Shown here: one piece after another, positions 33,301-42,494 of the stretch
How positions within the stretch are numbered: position 1 is the first letter of the stretch
Layout: every line of letters begins with the position of its first letter
Source: Botryococcus braunii
Taxonomy: Eukaryota; Chlorophyta; Trebouxiophyceae
DNA: 55,000 bases
Direction of reading: 5' to 3'
NCBI GenBank assembly: GCA_002005505.1
Contig: KV908487.1
Span: 37,501 to 92,500, forward strand
The notes under the pieces: model-generated
What the model was told of the DNA's origin: nothing
The model's input: the letters and a program-made list of their open reading frames with translations, nothing else
Database searches by the model: none
Made by a program: the position numbers and the translations under genes

Positions 33301-35748
33301 CCAGGGGAAGTGCAGCTAGAGGGTGATTCACATGAGGGGCATGAATTGCATGTGAGTGCAGTGAGGGGGGCAGCTACATGCAAAGCTGCAAATGGTCCCG
33401 GGGAGCTGAGCAGTATGGGTGGGTCTTGTTCAGTGACTGAGAGAAATGTAAGAGATGTGACCATGCAGAGTTCTTCTGGCAACCCGTCCAGTCAGAGCAC
33501 TCCTGGACGGGACTGTGGTGGCAGCCACCGGTCAGAGGAAGCATCATATGCTTTCTCTGCACCAGCCAAACATGATTGTGAGCGGGAGACAGGATCTGCA
33601 TCCTTGACTCCATGTAAGGGACGAGAGGAGGAGGTGAATCAGGAGCACAGACATTGTGGAGACAGACCAAATTACAAGTGCTCACTGAGAGGTACCTGTG
33701 CCTGGGAGAGTGATGTCAGAGATGTGAGGTCACTCCCAACAGTGACATGCAGTCGGTCTGAGAGGCATGTGGATCACATAAATCAGGGGAAGTATGCAGA
33801 CACTCTGCCATATCCCGATGTTGCTTGTGAGAGACCTGAAGAGTCTGAACTCTTGCAGGCATGTCAGAGTGTGTCTGAGGAGGTGAATCGGAAGTCTGGA
33901 CAATGTGAAGGGATTCCAAATTACAAAGACTGTCCGAGAGGTACCTGTGCATGGGAGGATGATGTGAGGGATGAGCAGAGTAACTTGTGCAAAGCCAAGT
34001 GTGAGTCCAAGCGAGAGCGTGCTATGAGAGAGCATTCTACTTCTACTGGAGAGCCTGTGATGTGTAACTCAGCGAGTGTCAGTGGAAGAGTAGTGGGTTC
34101 TGGACAAAGTGAGAGAAAATCAGGCAATTCAGAGGAAAAGCACACAGGTGTCAGATTTGGGAAAATTCACGTTCCCTCTAATTTGAGAGAAGCACAGATG
34201 TCTCCCCAGTGGGAATACTGGAAGGCAGCTATGCAGGAAGAGCAAAATTCTCTAGATACTCATGAGGTCATGGAGTATGTTCCGAGACCTCGTGGACATA
34301 AGGTTATTCCAGTTCACTGGATATTTTCAGTGAAAATGGATGCACATGGCAATGTTGTGAGATTCAAGGCCAGATTAGTGGCACAGGGATGCAGACAAAT
34401 CCCTGGAGTGGATGTGATGGAGGTCTTTGCTCCTACTAGTAGCTATGGAGCTAGAAGAGCTCTGCTTGCTGTTGCTGCAAGAGAGGGCTGTGAAATTCAT
34501 CAGGTGGACGTTAAGACCGCCTTTCTGAATGGTGAGCTCGAGGAGGAAGTATATGTAACGCAACCTCCTGGCTTTGAGAATGGTGATAAGAATATTGTGT
34601 GCCGATTGAGAAAGGCGTTGTATGGCCTGAAGCAGGCTCCACGTGCCTGGCACAAAACCCTGAATGACAAACTTGAAGTCATGGGGTATGAGGTGTGCAA
34701 GAGTGATGCGGGAGTGTATGTGAGATGCTCTACTGATGGAGGAAAGTCCTATGTGCTGATCTATGTTGATGATCTTCTGATAGTTTCCAAGGGCATGTCA
34801 GAAATCGAGAGAGTGAAGGGACTTCTCAAGAAAGAATTCACCATCCATGATCTTGGGGAAGTGAAGGATTTCTTGGGATGTCAAGTGATGAGAGATAGAG
34901 ATAAAGGGCTGATCACCCTGAGTTGCATCCCTAAAATCGATGCACTTGTAGAGAAATTTGGCTTGGATCTTGAGTCAGTGGGACCTGATACTCCCATGAC
35001 AAAAGATTTCGTAATGTCCCAAAGGCCTGCACCGAGAGATGGGAGCGACAGCATTGGTGCTGGCAGTCCACTACCTCCAGGTCACCGTTACTGTGAGTTA
35101 GTAGGGTCTCTTCTGTATATAGCCAACACCACACGTCCCGATATAGCTCAGGCAGTAGGTGTATTGTCTCGTTATCGCATATCTCCCACCACAGCACATT
35201 GGAATGAAGCCATCCGTGTGTTGAAGTATCTGAAAGGAACCCGAGATTTGGTTCTAACTCTCGGAGGGGGGGAGATAGAGCTAGAAGGCTATGTGGATGC
35301 CGACTATGGAGGTGATCAGGATCATCGCTTCTCTACCACTGGCTTTGTCCTCACTGTGTTTGGAGGAGCAGTAGTGTGGGGAAGCAAAAAGCAATCTGCT
35401 GTTGCCACTTCAACAGTGGAGGCTGAATTCATGGCAGCAAGTGCTGTTGTGAAGGAAGCAAATTGGCTGAGAGGTTTCCTGGAGGAAATTGGAGTGTTAC
35501 CGTGGATAGTGAAGATTCATTGTGACAACCAAGGGTGTATAAACCACCTGAGGAATCCGGTGTACTCCAAACACACAAAGCATATTGCAATTAGCTGTCA
35601 TTTCGCACGTGAAGCTATTGCAAAGGGGCAGGTTGAATTCAAGTACATTCAATCTGCTAGAAATGTGGCTGACATTTTTACCAAACCACTAGTTAGACAA
35701 GTGTTTCTGGGACATCGTAACTCACTGGGACTGGCCAAGTTTCTGTGA
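30346..35748 (+). CDS. Copia Gag-Pol polyprotein, 1800 aa
   Basis: One open frame. Gag (UBN2/retrotran_gag-like, residues about 40-240) comes first, then zinc knuckle CNYCNKKGHYWRDC (271-284) and aspartic protease WLVDSGASVHLV (Asp near 374). The integrase zinc domain (HSRMGH...CSNCPVYCEAC) and core follow, with Asp in HIDTVGP (about 588), Asp in RCDRGTEF (about 652) and Glu in NGAAERAN (about 688). RT has VHWIFSVKMDAHGNVVRFKARLV (about 1323) and catalytic YVDDLLI (about 1473). RNase H has YVDADYGGDQDHR (about 1650) and ends with NVADIFTKPL. An unusually long Ser/Glu/Cys-rich spacer of about 450 residues (about 815-1265) separates integrase from RT. It contains two copies of a PNYK...RGTCAWExDVRD repeat. 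All catalytic residues are present. Confidence 0.96.
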   Translation: MTSKKKGSSASGASTSSSEPASSTPIREPCTPSTSRGSGDELPKIIPTNVKVHIKLKERGTNIIVWKNAFLAANESKGSLPAILEAMPGTAHDAAAMLLIYESVPEEWLGPLSNLPSAYDAYEFICRKFIGGYNIEANADWLQEMSQGMKHDETISQYVNRMINLKACLDRNNHALLDAHVATQIVQGLPDAAKEPGMITTAAAQPLEKLAGLLRNTAAAVGFDEYAPRQPRVLALGQGSSGANTPPAASAVHQQAQPTVSEAKSETKGICNYCNKKGHYWRDCRKRKRDEETQRNVVAAVQQLQGMWPQGPPHMGGPHPPAAQLAHPGLDAFPAWFQPPAPPPPPPGGMPYIISLNILKTPVRNSSLQSWLVDSGASVHLVNDVTLLHNPTVHAKPIPLHLATSDATGGIVASGSVCILSRVGVPLWIHHVQCVPSATSNILSVSAALRDGAVFRTDDVGAFTEVCGPNSWRSRISAEKGLFYIHQVVALSPSVNHRRISAAVKSKTPTQNSHNCARRYLWHSRMGHPGETWMQRLTNEDLVSGLDTSLCPCSNCPVYCEACIEGKTSRPPFGISSRPAVEPLDRVHIDTVGPIFPAAVTGERYWVTALDESSQLKAVLPVKSKDAISAAVRDLILYWQTQKKTKVKCVRCDRGTEFLNATFKEFCASQGTKLETSAPYTPQQNGAAERANRTLKERTRTLLAFAAASPTLWKEALETACTLLNMGPSTGRDRTPSELFFGYKPNVTPLRTWGCLAFVHIPDVQRSVFSPKTVPGMLTGYSASSKAYRIYVGGGIWKESRDVVFVEHLRGASRVGMSVSSTQSTEFLCPEPSASDTPPVFPGTSPGTTNISLETDLDDPHSEPEYLPASSNLPTQPVTGPPSEAEPEPESRRLCDPVEMDQTLEAVQDLARGVRQDSHLRPQMERAQEVLRPTRSDCRNHQLDGLTRAQRHEQRTAAKDLLLPQEKGESREREGLTECDSLSQGPGEVQLEGDSHEGHELHVSAVRGAATCKAANGPGELSSMGGSCSVTERNVRDVTMQSSSGNPSSQSTPGRDCGGSHRSEEASYAFSAPAKHDCERETGSASLTPCKGREEEVNQEHRHCGDRPNYKCSLRGTCAWESDVRDVRSLPTVTCSRSERHVDHINQGKYADTLPYPDVACERPEESELLQACQSVSEEVNRKSGQCEGIPNYKDCPRGTCAWEDDVRDEQSNLCKAKCESKRERAMREHSTSTGEPVMCNSASVSGRVVGSGQSERKSGNSEEKHTGVRFGKIHVPSNLREAQMSPQWEYWKAAMQEEQNSLDTHEVMEYVPRPRGHKVIPVHWIFSVKMDAHGNVVRFKARLVAQGCRQIPGVDVMEVFAPTSSYGARRALLAVAAREGCEIHQVDVKTAFLNGELEEEVYVTQPPGFENGDKNIVCRLRKALYGLKQAPRAWHKTLNDKLEVMGYEVCKSDAGVYVRCSTDGGKSYVLIYVDDLLIVSKGMSEIERVKGLLKKEFTIHDLGEVKDFLGCQVMRDRDKGLITLSCIPKIDALVEKFGLDLESVGPDTPMTKDFVMSQRPAPRDGSDSIGAGSPLPPGHRYCELVGSLLYIANTTRPDIAQAVGVLSRYRISPTTAHWNEAIRVLKYLKGTRDLVLTLGGGEIELEGYVDADYGGDQDHRFSTTGFVLTVFGGAVVWGSKKQSAVATSTVEAEFMAASAVVKEANWLRGFLEEIGVLPWIVKIHCDNQGCINHLRNPVYSKHTKHIAISCHFAREAIAKGQVEFKYIQSARNVADIFTKPLVRQVFLGHRNSLGLAKFL

Positions 35749-35766
35749 GGTAAAGGCAAGGGGAAG
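35749..35766 (+). promoter_or_regulatory. Copia polypurine tract
   Basis: The sequence GGTAAAGGCAAGGGGAAG follows the polyprotein stop and abuts the TG of the 3' LTR. This is the standard position for priming plus-strand synthesis. Confidence 0.75.
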
Positions 35767-36457
35767 TGTTGTGTTAATTAATTTTATGCCTTTCCCTCAG
35801 AGGAGTAATAATGGCAAGTCTCCGTATGAAGACAATACCAATTAGGAAAGAGAGGCAGAACCCTGAGTTCTGCCAGGCAATACATGCATTTGAACGAAGA
35901 CTATCATAACGCAAGTTACAGACACGTTTGTAGAAAGGAGGCATATGGGGCAAGCACGGATAGGGAAGGCACTTGGTTGGAACTATAGTGGCACTCCGGG
36001 TGTCTATCAATCAGTTGCTAACCAGTCCTTGACTTGTATATGTCCGTGCCTACTTAACAACGCACAAGTAGGAGGACATCGTCTAACACCCTCCGTGCCG
36101 CCACCATGCAGGTGACTTAATCCTTATTGTATTCCTGGATTTAGCACTCAGATGAACATTGTTAGAACATGTTAGACATATAGAGTTGAGTTTAGCTCAT
36201 CGGACAAAGTAATGAACACGACCTGGGTGAGAGCAGGTTAGGCGTGTTTGAACTGCGTCACCTTGTTAGGAGAGATGAGAGATATTGTAACACTTGGTTG
36301 GAACTATAGTGGCACTCCGGGTGTCTATCAATCAGTTGCTAACCAGTCCTTGACTTGTATATGTCCGTGCCTACTTAACAACGCACAAGTAGGAGGACAT
36401 CGTCTAACACCCTCCGTGCCGCCACCATGCAGGATACGCCAAGCCCAGAATATTTCA
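35767..36457 (+). repeat. Copia 3' LTR
   Basis: 691 bp, apparently identical to the 5' LTR, including the internal duplication (35970-36112 and 36291-36433). Followed by AGTAG. Confidence 0.93.
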
Positions 36458-36462
36458 AGTAG
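36458..36462. repeat. Copia target-site duplication AGTAG (right)
   Basis: Second copy of the 5-bp target duplication. The interrupted non-LTR ORF resumes directly after it (TCAGCCTTGGC). Confidence 0.92.
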
Positions 36463-38809
36463 TCAGCCTTGGCAGCGAGGGCAGCGGGGACAAGAGGGGC
36501 AGTGGATGTCCCCAGAAGGCGGTCCTGGAGGGGGGCTGTCTGCGTGACGGAGGCGAGATAGGCACAAGGCAGAAGGGAAGTGGCCTTAGTGACCCCTAGA
36601 CCCCCCTGGGCAATAGGCAAGCCAGCCAAGGTTTGCTGCAAAGGGCCAAAACCACCACCACCAGCTGTGACAATGGATTGGAGGACCTGGGTTTGGAGCA
36701 TATCAAAGGTCACCAAAGCTTGCGCAGCTGCAGCTGGCGGCATGGTCCGGGCTGTGAAAACCACCTTGCAGGTCCCAAGGCAACTGCGAAGCAAGAGAAG
36801 CTCGGCTTGGGGGTGGCGGAGAATCGGCAAACGCTGGAGCGAGGCTGCCACGGCATCAACGTGCGCCTGGGCTACGGAAGCCGCGTACTCGACTGACACG
36901 GTGACCGCTGCCCCCAACACTATCAAACCAGCACGAGTTTCATTGACGAAGCCCAGAGGGAACCCATCCAAATGCTGAGGGTTCGGGCGCGGCGACCACA
37001 CACAGCACTTGTGAGGGTTGAGGCTCAAGCCATATGCGGGGGCCCGGTCAACAACCAACTGGACTGCCTGCTGCGCTGCGGGCACGGGACCAACAAACGT
37101 GCCGTCATCCAGATACCACCCTTGGTGTACGTCGGGACACTCCCGATGAAGGTCAAGGAGGAGTGGCTGGACAGTGAGCGCAAAAAGCAGCGGAGAGAGG
37201 GGGTCCCCTTGCTGGACCCCTGTTGTGGAGTCCACGACATGGGGCCCAACATACTGATGGGCCGCGCAGCCGTACGTCGTCGCCACATACTGCCAGATGC
37301 TGGGGCAATGGAGGGCGACTTCCCCAAGCATGCGGTTGCGGTCGACCGTATTGAAAGCATTTTGGAAGTCCAAGCTGACAACGACGAGGTCGGGGGAATC
37401 TTGCTGGTGTGCCACCAAGCGGTTGAGGGCATGGACGAGGCCTTCTGCACCCCCTCGGACTCCAACCCCAACTTGGTGTGGCTACAAATACTCACTGACA
37501 GCGGGCAAGACGGCTGCAACAGCTATCTTGGAAACCAGACGGCGCAGGGTGAGCCCCACTGCAATGGGCCGGATACCCCCATTGGGCTTTAAGAGAGGGG
37601 TGATGGGAGCGCTGGCCCAATAAGATCGCAAGGGAGGGGGAACATCCCCAGCTAAGGCCCGATTGACCACGCCAAGGAGGCTGTCCAATAAGAGGTCTGA
37701 GCCACCTACAGAGAAGGCATGTTTTATATGTAATGGGGTCAAGCCGTCCCGCCCGCCAGCGGTACCAGGTGGGAAGGTTTTGAGGGCAGCCAAGACTTCC
37801 TCCACTTGGGCACGGTAAGGGGCCTGCGCAGGCGGGGCGCCAACGGGAAGCGGTCGGAGAGGATGAAGCGCTGCCAATGCAGCACATGTGTCAGGCGTGG
37901 CTGGGGCGATGGTGGCAGGCTCCAACATCCGAACAGCCGCTGATAAATGGCCATCTGCAACCTTGCGCAAGACGCGAGCGGCAAGCGCCGCATCGTCTAA
38001 TGGGCGGGGTGGGGCAGTGGCTGCAGGCGCGGTGGCCAAGAGTTCATCAATTAGGCCATCAATATCCCCATCCAACCATGCGCGGGCCCGACGGCGGACA
38101 TGCTGCGCAACTCCCTCACCCCGAGGCCTGCGACGAGCTGACAGGACGCACATCGGAAGGATCAACAGCTCAACCCAGGCAGCCTCGGAGCCCGAGTCCG
38201 CAACAGCCTTGAGAGCGGACCGCAATGCTGCAGCCCAAGGTATCCATGCTGACCTAGGGACCCTGCGGTACGAATGGTGACCAAGGGTGAAAACGTGATG
38301 GACAAGGGCAGGGGTCAGGGGATGGCGGCGGACACGGGCCGGGGGAGCAGAGGGCGGAGGATCAGCAACGGCGGCGGATGCACGCGGTCGTCCTCGGGGT
38401 TGCGAATGGAGGCGGCCCTGGGGCTCTGAAGTATCCTGCGGCGGCGGTGCAGGGCGGGGAAGGCCAGGAAGAAGGTTAACATCAGGGGGAACCAGGCCAT
38501 CCTCCAGATTCCACAAGCGCTGGCAGGTGTCTGGGTTGGTTGCGCACGAAAGAACTCCCAGGGAATGGGTTTTGAAGCAAGTGGTGCACAACCAGCTGGA
38601 GGTAGCTCGCAAGATGGCTTCAAGCTTCCTGTACTCTGCTGGGGATCTGAGTTGCGACACCCAGTCATCCCGCCCAGCATCGCCGAGCTTGTGGAACCTC
38701 TGCAAGTGACGTAGGAGCCCAGCACCCGTAGTGATCTTACGAGACTTGCATGATGCCTTCCAAGGGCAGGTGGGGTCAAAGAGAGGAACGCTGGCCATGG
38801 CATCACCAG
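36463..38809 (-). pseudogene. Non-LTR copy 2, N-terminal and RT part
   Basis: The minus frame starts at ATG 38798. It has an N-terminal finger (CPWKASCKSRK...HLQRFH) and Cys pair (CTTC), a Pro-rich linker, and RT (GRDGLTPLHI, TPLLKPNGGIRPIAVG, LDFQNAFN, GVQQGDPLSPLLFAL, WYLDDGT). A single in-frame TAG at 37482-37484, where copy 1 has Arg, breaks it between RT blocks. The remainder to the copia insertion is in the same frame. The copy shares its 5' boundary (CTGGTGATGCC, 38809) with the copy at 49659, only 11 bases before the ATG. The C-terminal part lies beyond the copia element at 28325-29317. Confidence 0.88.
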
Positions 38810-39399
38810 AGGCCCGGAAAGTGTGGTCGTCTCACGAGCTGTTTCGCAGCTGGAAATAGAGCCAACATTCTGAACACACAGGCCCTCAAAAAAAAAAAAA
38901 GCCTTCTTTCTTTCTTTCTCAAATTGCTGTTGCTGCTGTTGCTACAATTCTATCACACACAGCTTTCCCTGATTTCAGAAATCAATCCACGAGATCACAT
39001 TTCCGCGACAATCGGGTCCGCGAGATCACATTTCAGCCACAATAGGGTAATCCGATTCCCGAGTCGGGACACCTTAAAGGCCCCAAATTCTTCTATCAAT
39101 AAAGGAATTTGCGCTAGAAATCCAAATAAATTCGACCTCGCGAGTTCCCAAACAAATGTGACACGTCCGGCAGCCTCCTGTGATATTTGAAGCCATTCTC
39201 ACCAAATTTCACGGGCTTAGTACGTCGATCAGAGCTTTTTTCACCGTAAATAAATCGAGAAGTAGGCGTAATTTTTACGGGGACCCCGTAGGGCGGGCAC
39301 CAAGTGGCATGGGGCCTCCCCGTATTTCTTTGGCCACACAATCCGGATTTTTACGGGTGCCCCGACCCAGGCCTGGAATTTTGTACGGGCCCCGTATGA
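38810..39399. other. Unassigned sequence with CCCCGTA/TACGGGG palindromes
   Basis: No gene. It contains a short A-run (38888-38899), a CTTT run, two GAGATCACATTTC words, and palindromes TACGGGG-A-CCCCGTA (39276-39290) and TACGGG-C-CCCGTA (39384-39396), plus a degenerate one near 39350. The DIRS-like element is inserted four bases after the last palindrome. Confidence 0.5.
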
Positions 39400-39530
39400 A
39401 TTTGCTACGAAGCCTTTGTCTGCCAATCCAGAGTCCCCAATCGGGTTTACAATAGGTTGACTGAGCCTTTTGAGGTGGCCTTAGGGCTTGGAGACCCTAC
39501 TCTAGTGGGAAATTTTCCACCAGACCATCC
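39400..39530. repeat. Split direct repeat A1 (outer end)
   Basis: 131 bp identical by eye to 39787-39917. Begins ATTTGCTACGAAGCC. Confidence 0.9.
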
Positions 39531-39545
39531 GGGTGGGCGGGCGGG

Positions 39546-39792
39546 ACCAATAAAGGTGCGATGAGCCGTCCGTCACCAGGGTATACACAGTCAAGCTAGT
39601 GCAACACCGCTCCTGTCTCTCTAGATTGAAACCCTGCCCTTTACCAAGCTTGGTAGCCTTAATGAGTTAGTTCAGCCGTTGTTTCCCTTGAAATATCCCA
39701 GATCATTCATCCGTGATCTGGAGTCACGTGATGGTTCCCTTAGTCACCCCTCCTGAGGGGTTTACTAGCCCTCTCGTAGCAATGGTATTTGC
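39546..39792. repeat. Split direct repeat B1 (internal)
   Basis: 247 bp matching 47378-47624. Begins ACCAATAAAGGTGCGATGAG and ends TGGTATTTGC. It is separated from A1 by the 15-base G-rich spacer GGGTGGGCGGGCGGG. Confidence 0.9.
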
Positions 39793-39917
39793 TACGAAGC
39801 CTTTGTCTGCCAATCCAGAGTCCCCAATCGGGTTTACAATAGGTTGACTGAGCCTTTTGAGGTGGCCTTAGGGCTTGGAGACCCTACTCTAGTGGGAAAT
39901 TTTCCACCAGACCATCC
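39787..39917. repeat. Split direct repeat A2 (internal, overlaps B1 by ATTTGC)
   Basis: Identical to A1. The ATTTGC overlap with the end of B1 marks the joint expected in a circular intermediate. Confidence 0.9.
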
Positions 39918-40020
39918 ACCTCCCCAGTATCCCAACTGGCAGCCTGCTGACACGCTGGCTGTCCTGCAGCATGCAGGATCCCCTTTGGCAGCCATCCTAG
40001 AGTGCCCCAGACTCTTGGGT

Positions 40021-41504
40021 ATGGCTGACACCATGCTATTGGGCCGCCAAATTCCTTGTCAGCCTGGACCTCCCCTTAGCGCAGCAACCGCAGACCAATA
40101 TTTCCAATGGCTCACTAGGGCCAATACCATCCAGCTGCTAGCCATAAAAGGAGCCACCATGCAGAAGAAGCTCAGCGCCTTTGATAGGTTCTGCGAATTC
40201 ATGCGTGACACCGGCCGCCATGCCCTTCAGGCGACCCCCCAAGACATCAAAGTCCACATGACCATGTGGGCTACTTCCAGTGGCAGATACAAGCATCAAG
40301 GCTTGGACCTTGTCGCCCCCATCAGCATGCGATGCTTACTGTCCTTCTTAGCCACCGAGTTTGACCGCTATGCCACCACACATGGCAACTGGGATCCCCT
40401 CCACGGCCGAGGTAACCCCTCCATTGAGCTACCTTTGAAACCCGTGCATTGCCGCCTGCCTTGCTCCTCCGTATCGTATTTTGAATAAACGTGTAACCAG
40501 TTTGTAAACGTGTAAGTGATGTACAGACTTGCACCTGCCGTAGGAAATCCCGTGCGCTCCCTTGATGTGGCTGAGTGGGCCACTGGCTACACTCGCTGGC
40601 TGGCCCATCTGGGCTACAATCCCCAGTCTGCACATCCCTGGAGTTTGGACGACCTGCGCCACGTGCTTGAACGTTTGGATGCTCGCATCGCCAGCACCAC
40701 TGGTGTCCCTTTGCTCCGCCTTCACCGGGATGCCTTCACCATGACCATCTTGTGGGAGACTTGCTCCAGGGGGGCTACTGCGGTCTCCTGGTGTCTGGAT
40801 GACCTGTGGTTGGCCTCGGGTGTGCCCCCCCCCCTTTCTCCCTCGCCAGTTACCCCCCCCACCCCTTTAACCCTGGTGGCCTGCCCCGCCATCCCTTGGC
40901 CCCCCTGCCAGGCCTTCCTGCGCTGTCACCGTCAGTTTCCCATACTGCCCCCATATCCCCTCGCTCTCTTCATGACTGTGTGCTTGCGGTTGCAGGGGTC
41001 CCTGCTGCCCCCTATCTGTTCCCCACTCTGCACGTTCCGCTTGGCGCGACCATCTTCTTCAAGGCTATAGAGCTCAAGCACAACTTGCACCCAGAGGTGA
41101 TGATCGTCACCCGCAGAGACGGCCCCCTGTGCCCCATCCAACGCCTCCACACCTTGCTCGCCCAGTCTGCTGCCCTGGGTCACCCCGTCACCCAGTTCCT
41201 GTGTCGCCCCTTGTCTGCCAACAAGGACCAATTCCTCGAGCGCAGCCTCAGCGTGGCTGCCTTTGAAGACGACATCGACACCCATTTTACAGCTGCCAAC
41301 ATCCCTTACCATGCTACCCTCCACGGGAGCCGGCGTGGTGCACTGCAGCACCATGACCAGCAAGGGCAGTCCCTGGAAGCTCTCGGTCTTCTTGCCCAGA
41401 TCAAGACCCCCAACGTGACCAAGCGCTACATCGATCCTAACCGCCACCTGCCCTCCAAGTTGCCCAAAGGGAAGCGCCCTAACAAAAGAGCTCGCCTGGC
41501 CTGA
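40021..41504 (+). CDS. Tyrosine recombinase (three exons) of the DIRS-like element
   Basis: Join of 40021-40411, 40544-40819 and 40996-41504, giving 391 residues. The first ATG of the long open frame is used. Intron 1 (132 bp) runs CGAG|GTAACC to CCGTAG|GA in phase 1. Intron 2 (176 bp, pyrimidine-rich) runs TCGG|GTGTGC to TTGCAG|GG in phase 1. Splicing joins three otherwise offset frames into one domain. The N-terminal half is an alpha-helical core-binding region (FDRFCEFMRDTG). The catalytic part shows Arg in ETCSRGAT, the H-x-x-R box LHGSRRG, and the Tyr in VTKRYID, so R-H-R-Y is present. Tyrosine recombinases of DIRS elements integrate circular cDNA. A basic tail (KGKRPNKRARLA) could be a nuclear signal. 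It is encoded opposite to gag-pol. Confidence 0.82.
40412..40543 (+). other. Intron 1 of the tyrosine recombinase gene
   Basis: GTAACC...CCGTAG, 132 bp. It contains TGA/TAA stops in the exon frame (for example TGAATAA near 40484), so removal is needed for a full-length product. Confidence 0.65.
40820..40995 (+). other. Intron 2 of the tyrosine recombinase gene
   Basis: GTGTGCCCCCC...GCGGTTGCAG, 176 bp and C/T-rich. Removal joins the Arg-box exon to the H-x-x-R/Tyr exon in frame (L-A-S-G-V-P). Confidence 0.7.
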
Positions 41505-41510
41505 CCATGC

Positions 41511-42011
41511 TCAGGCCTGTCTGCGCTTCCTCTTCCCCCTCTCTCCCACATGGGCTGGCCTCACAGGCGGCTCGAACCATATCAGACTGCAGGTCAGGTG
41601 GCACTGATAATCCCCATCCTTCAACATGCTGGGTGGGAATCGTGAACCCAGTACGAACATGTGTTTCCTAGGAGGAACCGTGGTTTCTGCCTTAACCGGC
41701 AGGTGCAGCAGCCAGTTTTTCCACCTGGCTGGCATGTTGCAGACCACCAGGATGCAGTTTTTCCTCTCCTGTGCTATCTTGCCTATCACTTCCCTAACGC
41801 GCTCCCTTGGTGGGAAGACCCATACCAAGGGTGTACCCTCTGCCGGGTCCAGAAGGCTCCATGGCATGACCAGGCCATCAGCTCCCATACCCTCTGCAGC
41901 AGGGTATTGTGTAAAGTACCTCCTAACCTGATGGAACTTGTCCACTGTTCCCGCAAAACAATCCCCTGTGGGGAACCCCAGTTGCCCCCTTCTGGTAAAC
42001 GACTCATGCAT
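41511..42011 (-). CDS. DIRS pol C-terminal, Dam-like methyltransferase-type domain
   Basis: The minus frame, downstream of RNase H, has the typical DIRS tail: GDCFAGTVDKFHQV...YFTQYP, DGLVMPWSLLDP, VWVFPPRERVREVIGKI, ILVVCNMPARWKNWLLHLP. DIRS elements often carry a region related to phage Dam-like N6-adenine methyltransferases here. The catalytic (D/N)PP(W/Y/F) position reads FPPR, so activity is doubtful. It is offset in frame from the RNase H, meaning one more frameshift near 42010. The stop at 41511 lies 6 bp from the recombinase stop on the other strand. Confidence 0.55.
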   Translation of the reverse strand: MHESFTRRGQLGFPTGDCFAGTVDKFHQVRRYFTQYPAAEGMGADGLVMPWSLLDPAEGTPLVWVFPPRERVREVIGKIAQERKNCILVVCNMPARWKNWLLHLPVKAETTVPPRKHMFVLGSRFPPSMLKDGDYQCHLTCSLIWFEPPVRPAHVGERGKRKRRQA

Positions 42012-42440
42012 ATGTGCCTGTAAATTCCTCTATCCAGAGCAAAGTCCCCAGCATCATCACACCTAGACAGCAGGTCAGCCCTTTGAATTTCTGGCGTGTC
42101 CCTTGGCACCCACTGGGCCCTTACTTCTACCTCTGCCTTAGCTGCTTCCTCAAACATAAGCCTGAGCTCCATGAGGGTGTGTGCTTTCCCATTCATGCTG
42201 TTAACATTGGACACTGCCCCTTGGTTGTCACAAAACAGCAGCAGCACTGCTCCCCGCAACTTGCCACTATTAGCTTTAATACAAGACCTTACCAATAAAC
42301 ATATATTTTTAACTTCCCTGTGGCAGGAAGACAATTCCCCTCTGCTCATTTGCTCCTGCTCTTCCACAGTGAAACTTTCCTGCATGGGCTGCACCAGCAG
42401 CTCTTCTGAGAAACCCCCATACCCCTAGCAGAGGCATCCC
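41990..42440 (-). pseudogene. DIRS RNase H domain (frameshifted)
   Basis: The minus frame shows the DIRS-type RNase H: a first Asp in YGDAS (near 42430, in a neighbouring frame), MSRGELSSCHREVKNIC (Glu), VLLLFCDNQGAVSNVN (Asp), and WVPRDTPEIQRADLLSRCDDAGDF (final Asp). The start of the domain is in a different frame from the body (one base missing near 42425), and RT upstream ends at a stop. At least two lesions therefore separate RT from RNase H. Confidence 0.75.
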
Positions 42441-42494
42441 CATAGCACACATATACAGGCCCCTCCTGCCTCCAAGGTTTTCCTTTCTGATTCC

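Larger units (their letters stand above)
29318..36457 (+). mobile_element. Ty1/copia LTR retrotransposon, apparently intact
   Basis: A 7140-bp element with 691-bp LTRs (29318-30008 and 35767-36457) that begin TG and end CA and look identical. It has a 5-bp target duplication, a primer site right after the 5' LTR, a purine tract before the 3' LTR, a small upstream ORF, and an unbroken 1800-codon polyprotein in copia order (integrase before RT). It sits inside the non-LTR copy 28325-38809. Identical LTRs and open frames imply a recent insertion. Confidence 0.95.

Noticed and set aside
39844..40020. Upstream extension of the tyrosine recombinase frame into repeat A2
   Set aside because: It begins with TTG inside the terminal repeat; the first ATG is at 40021. 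The extension is probably leader sequence.
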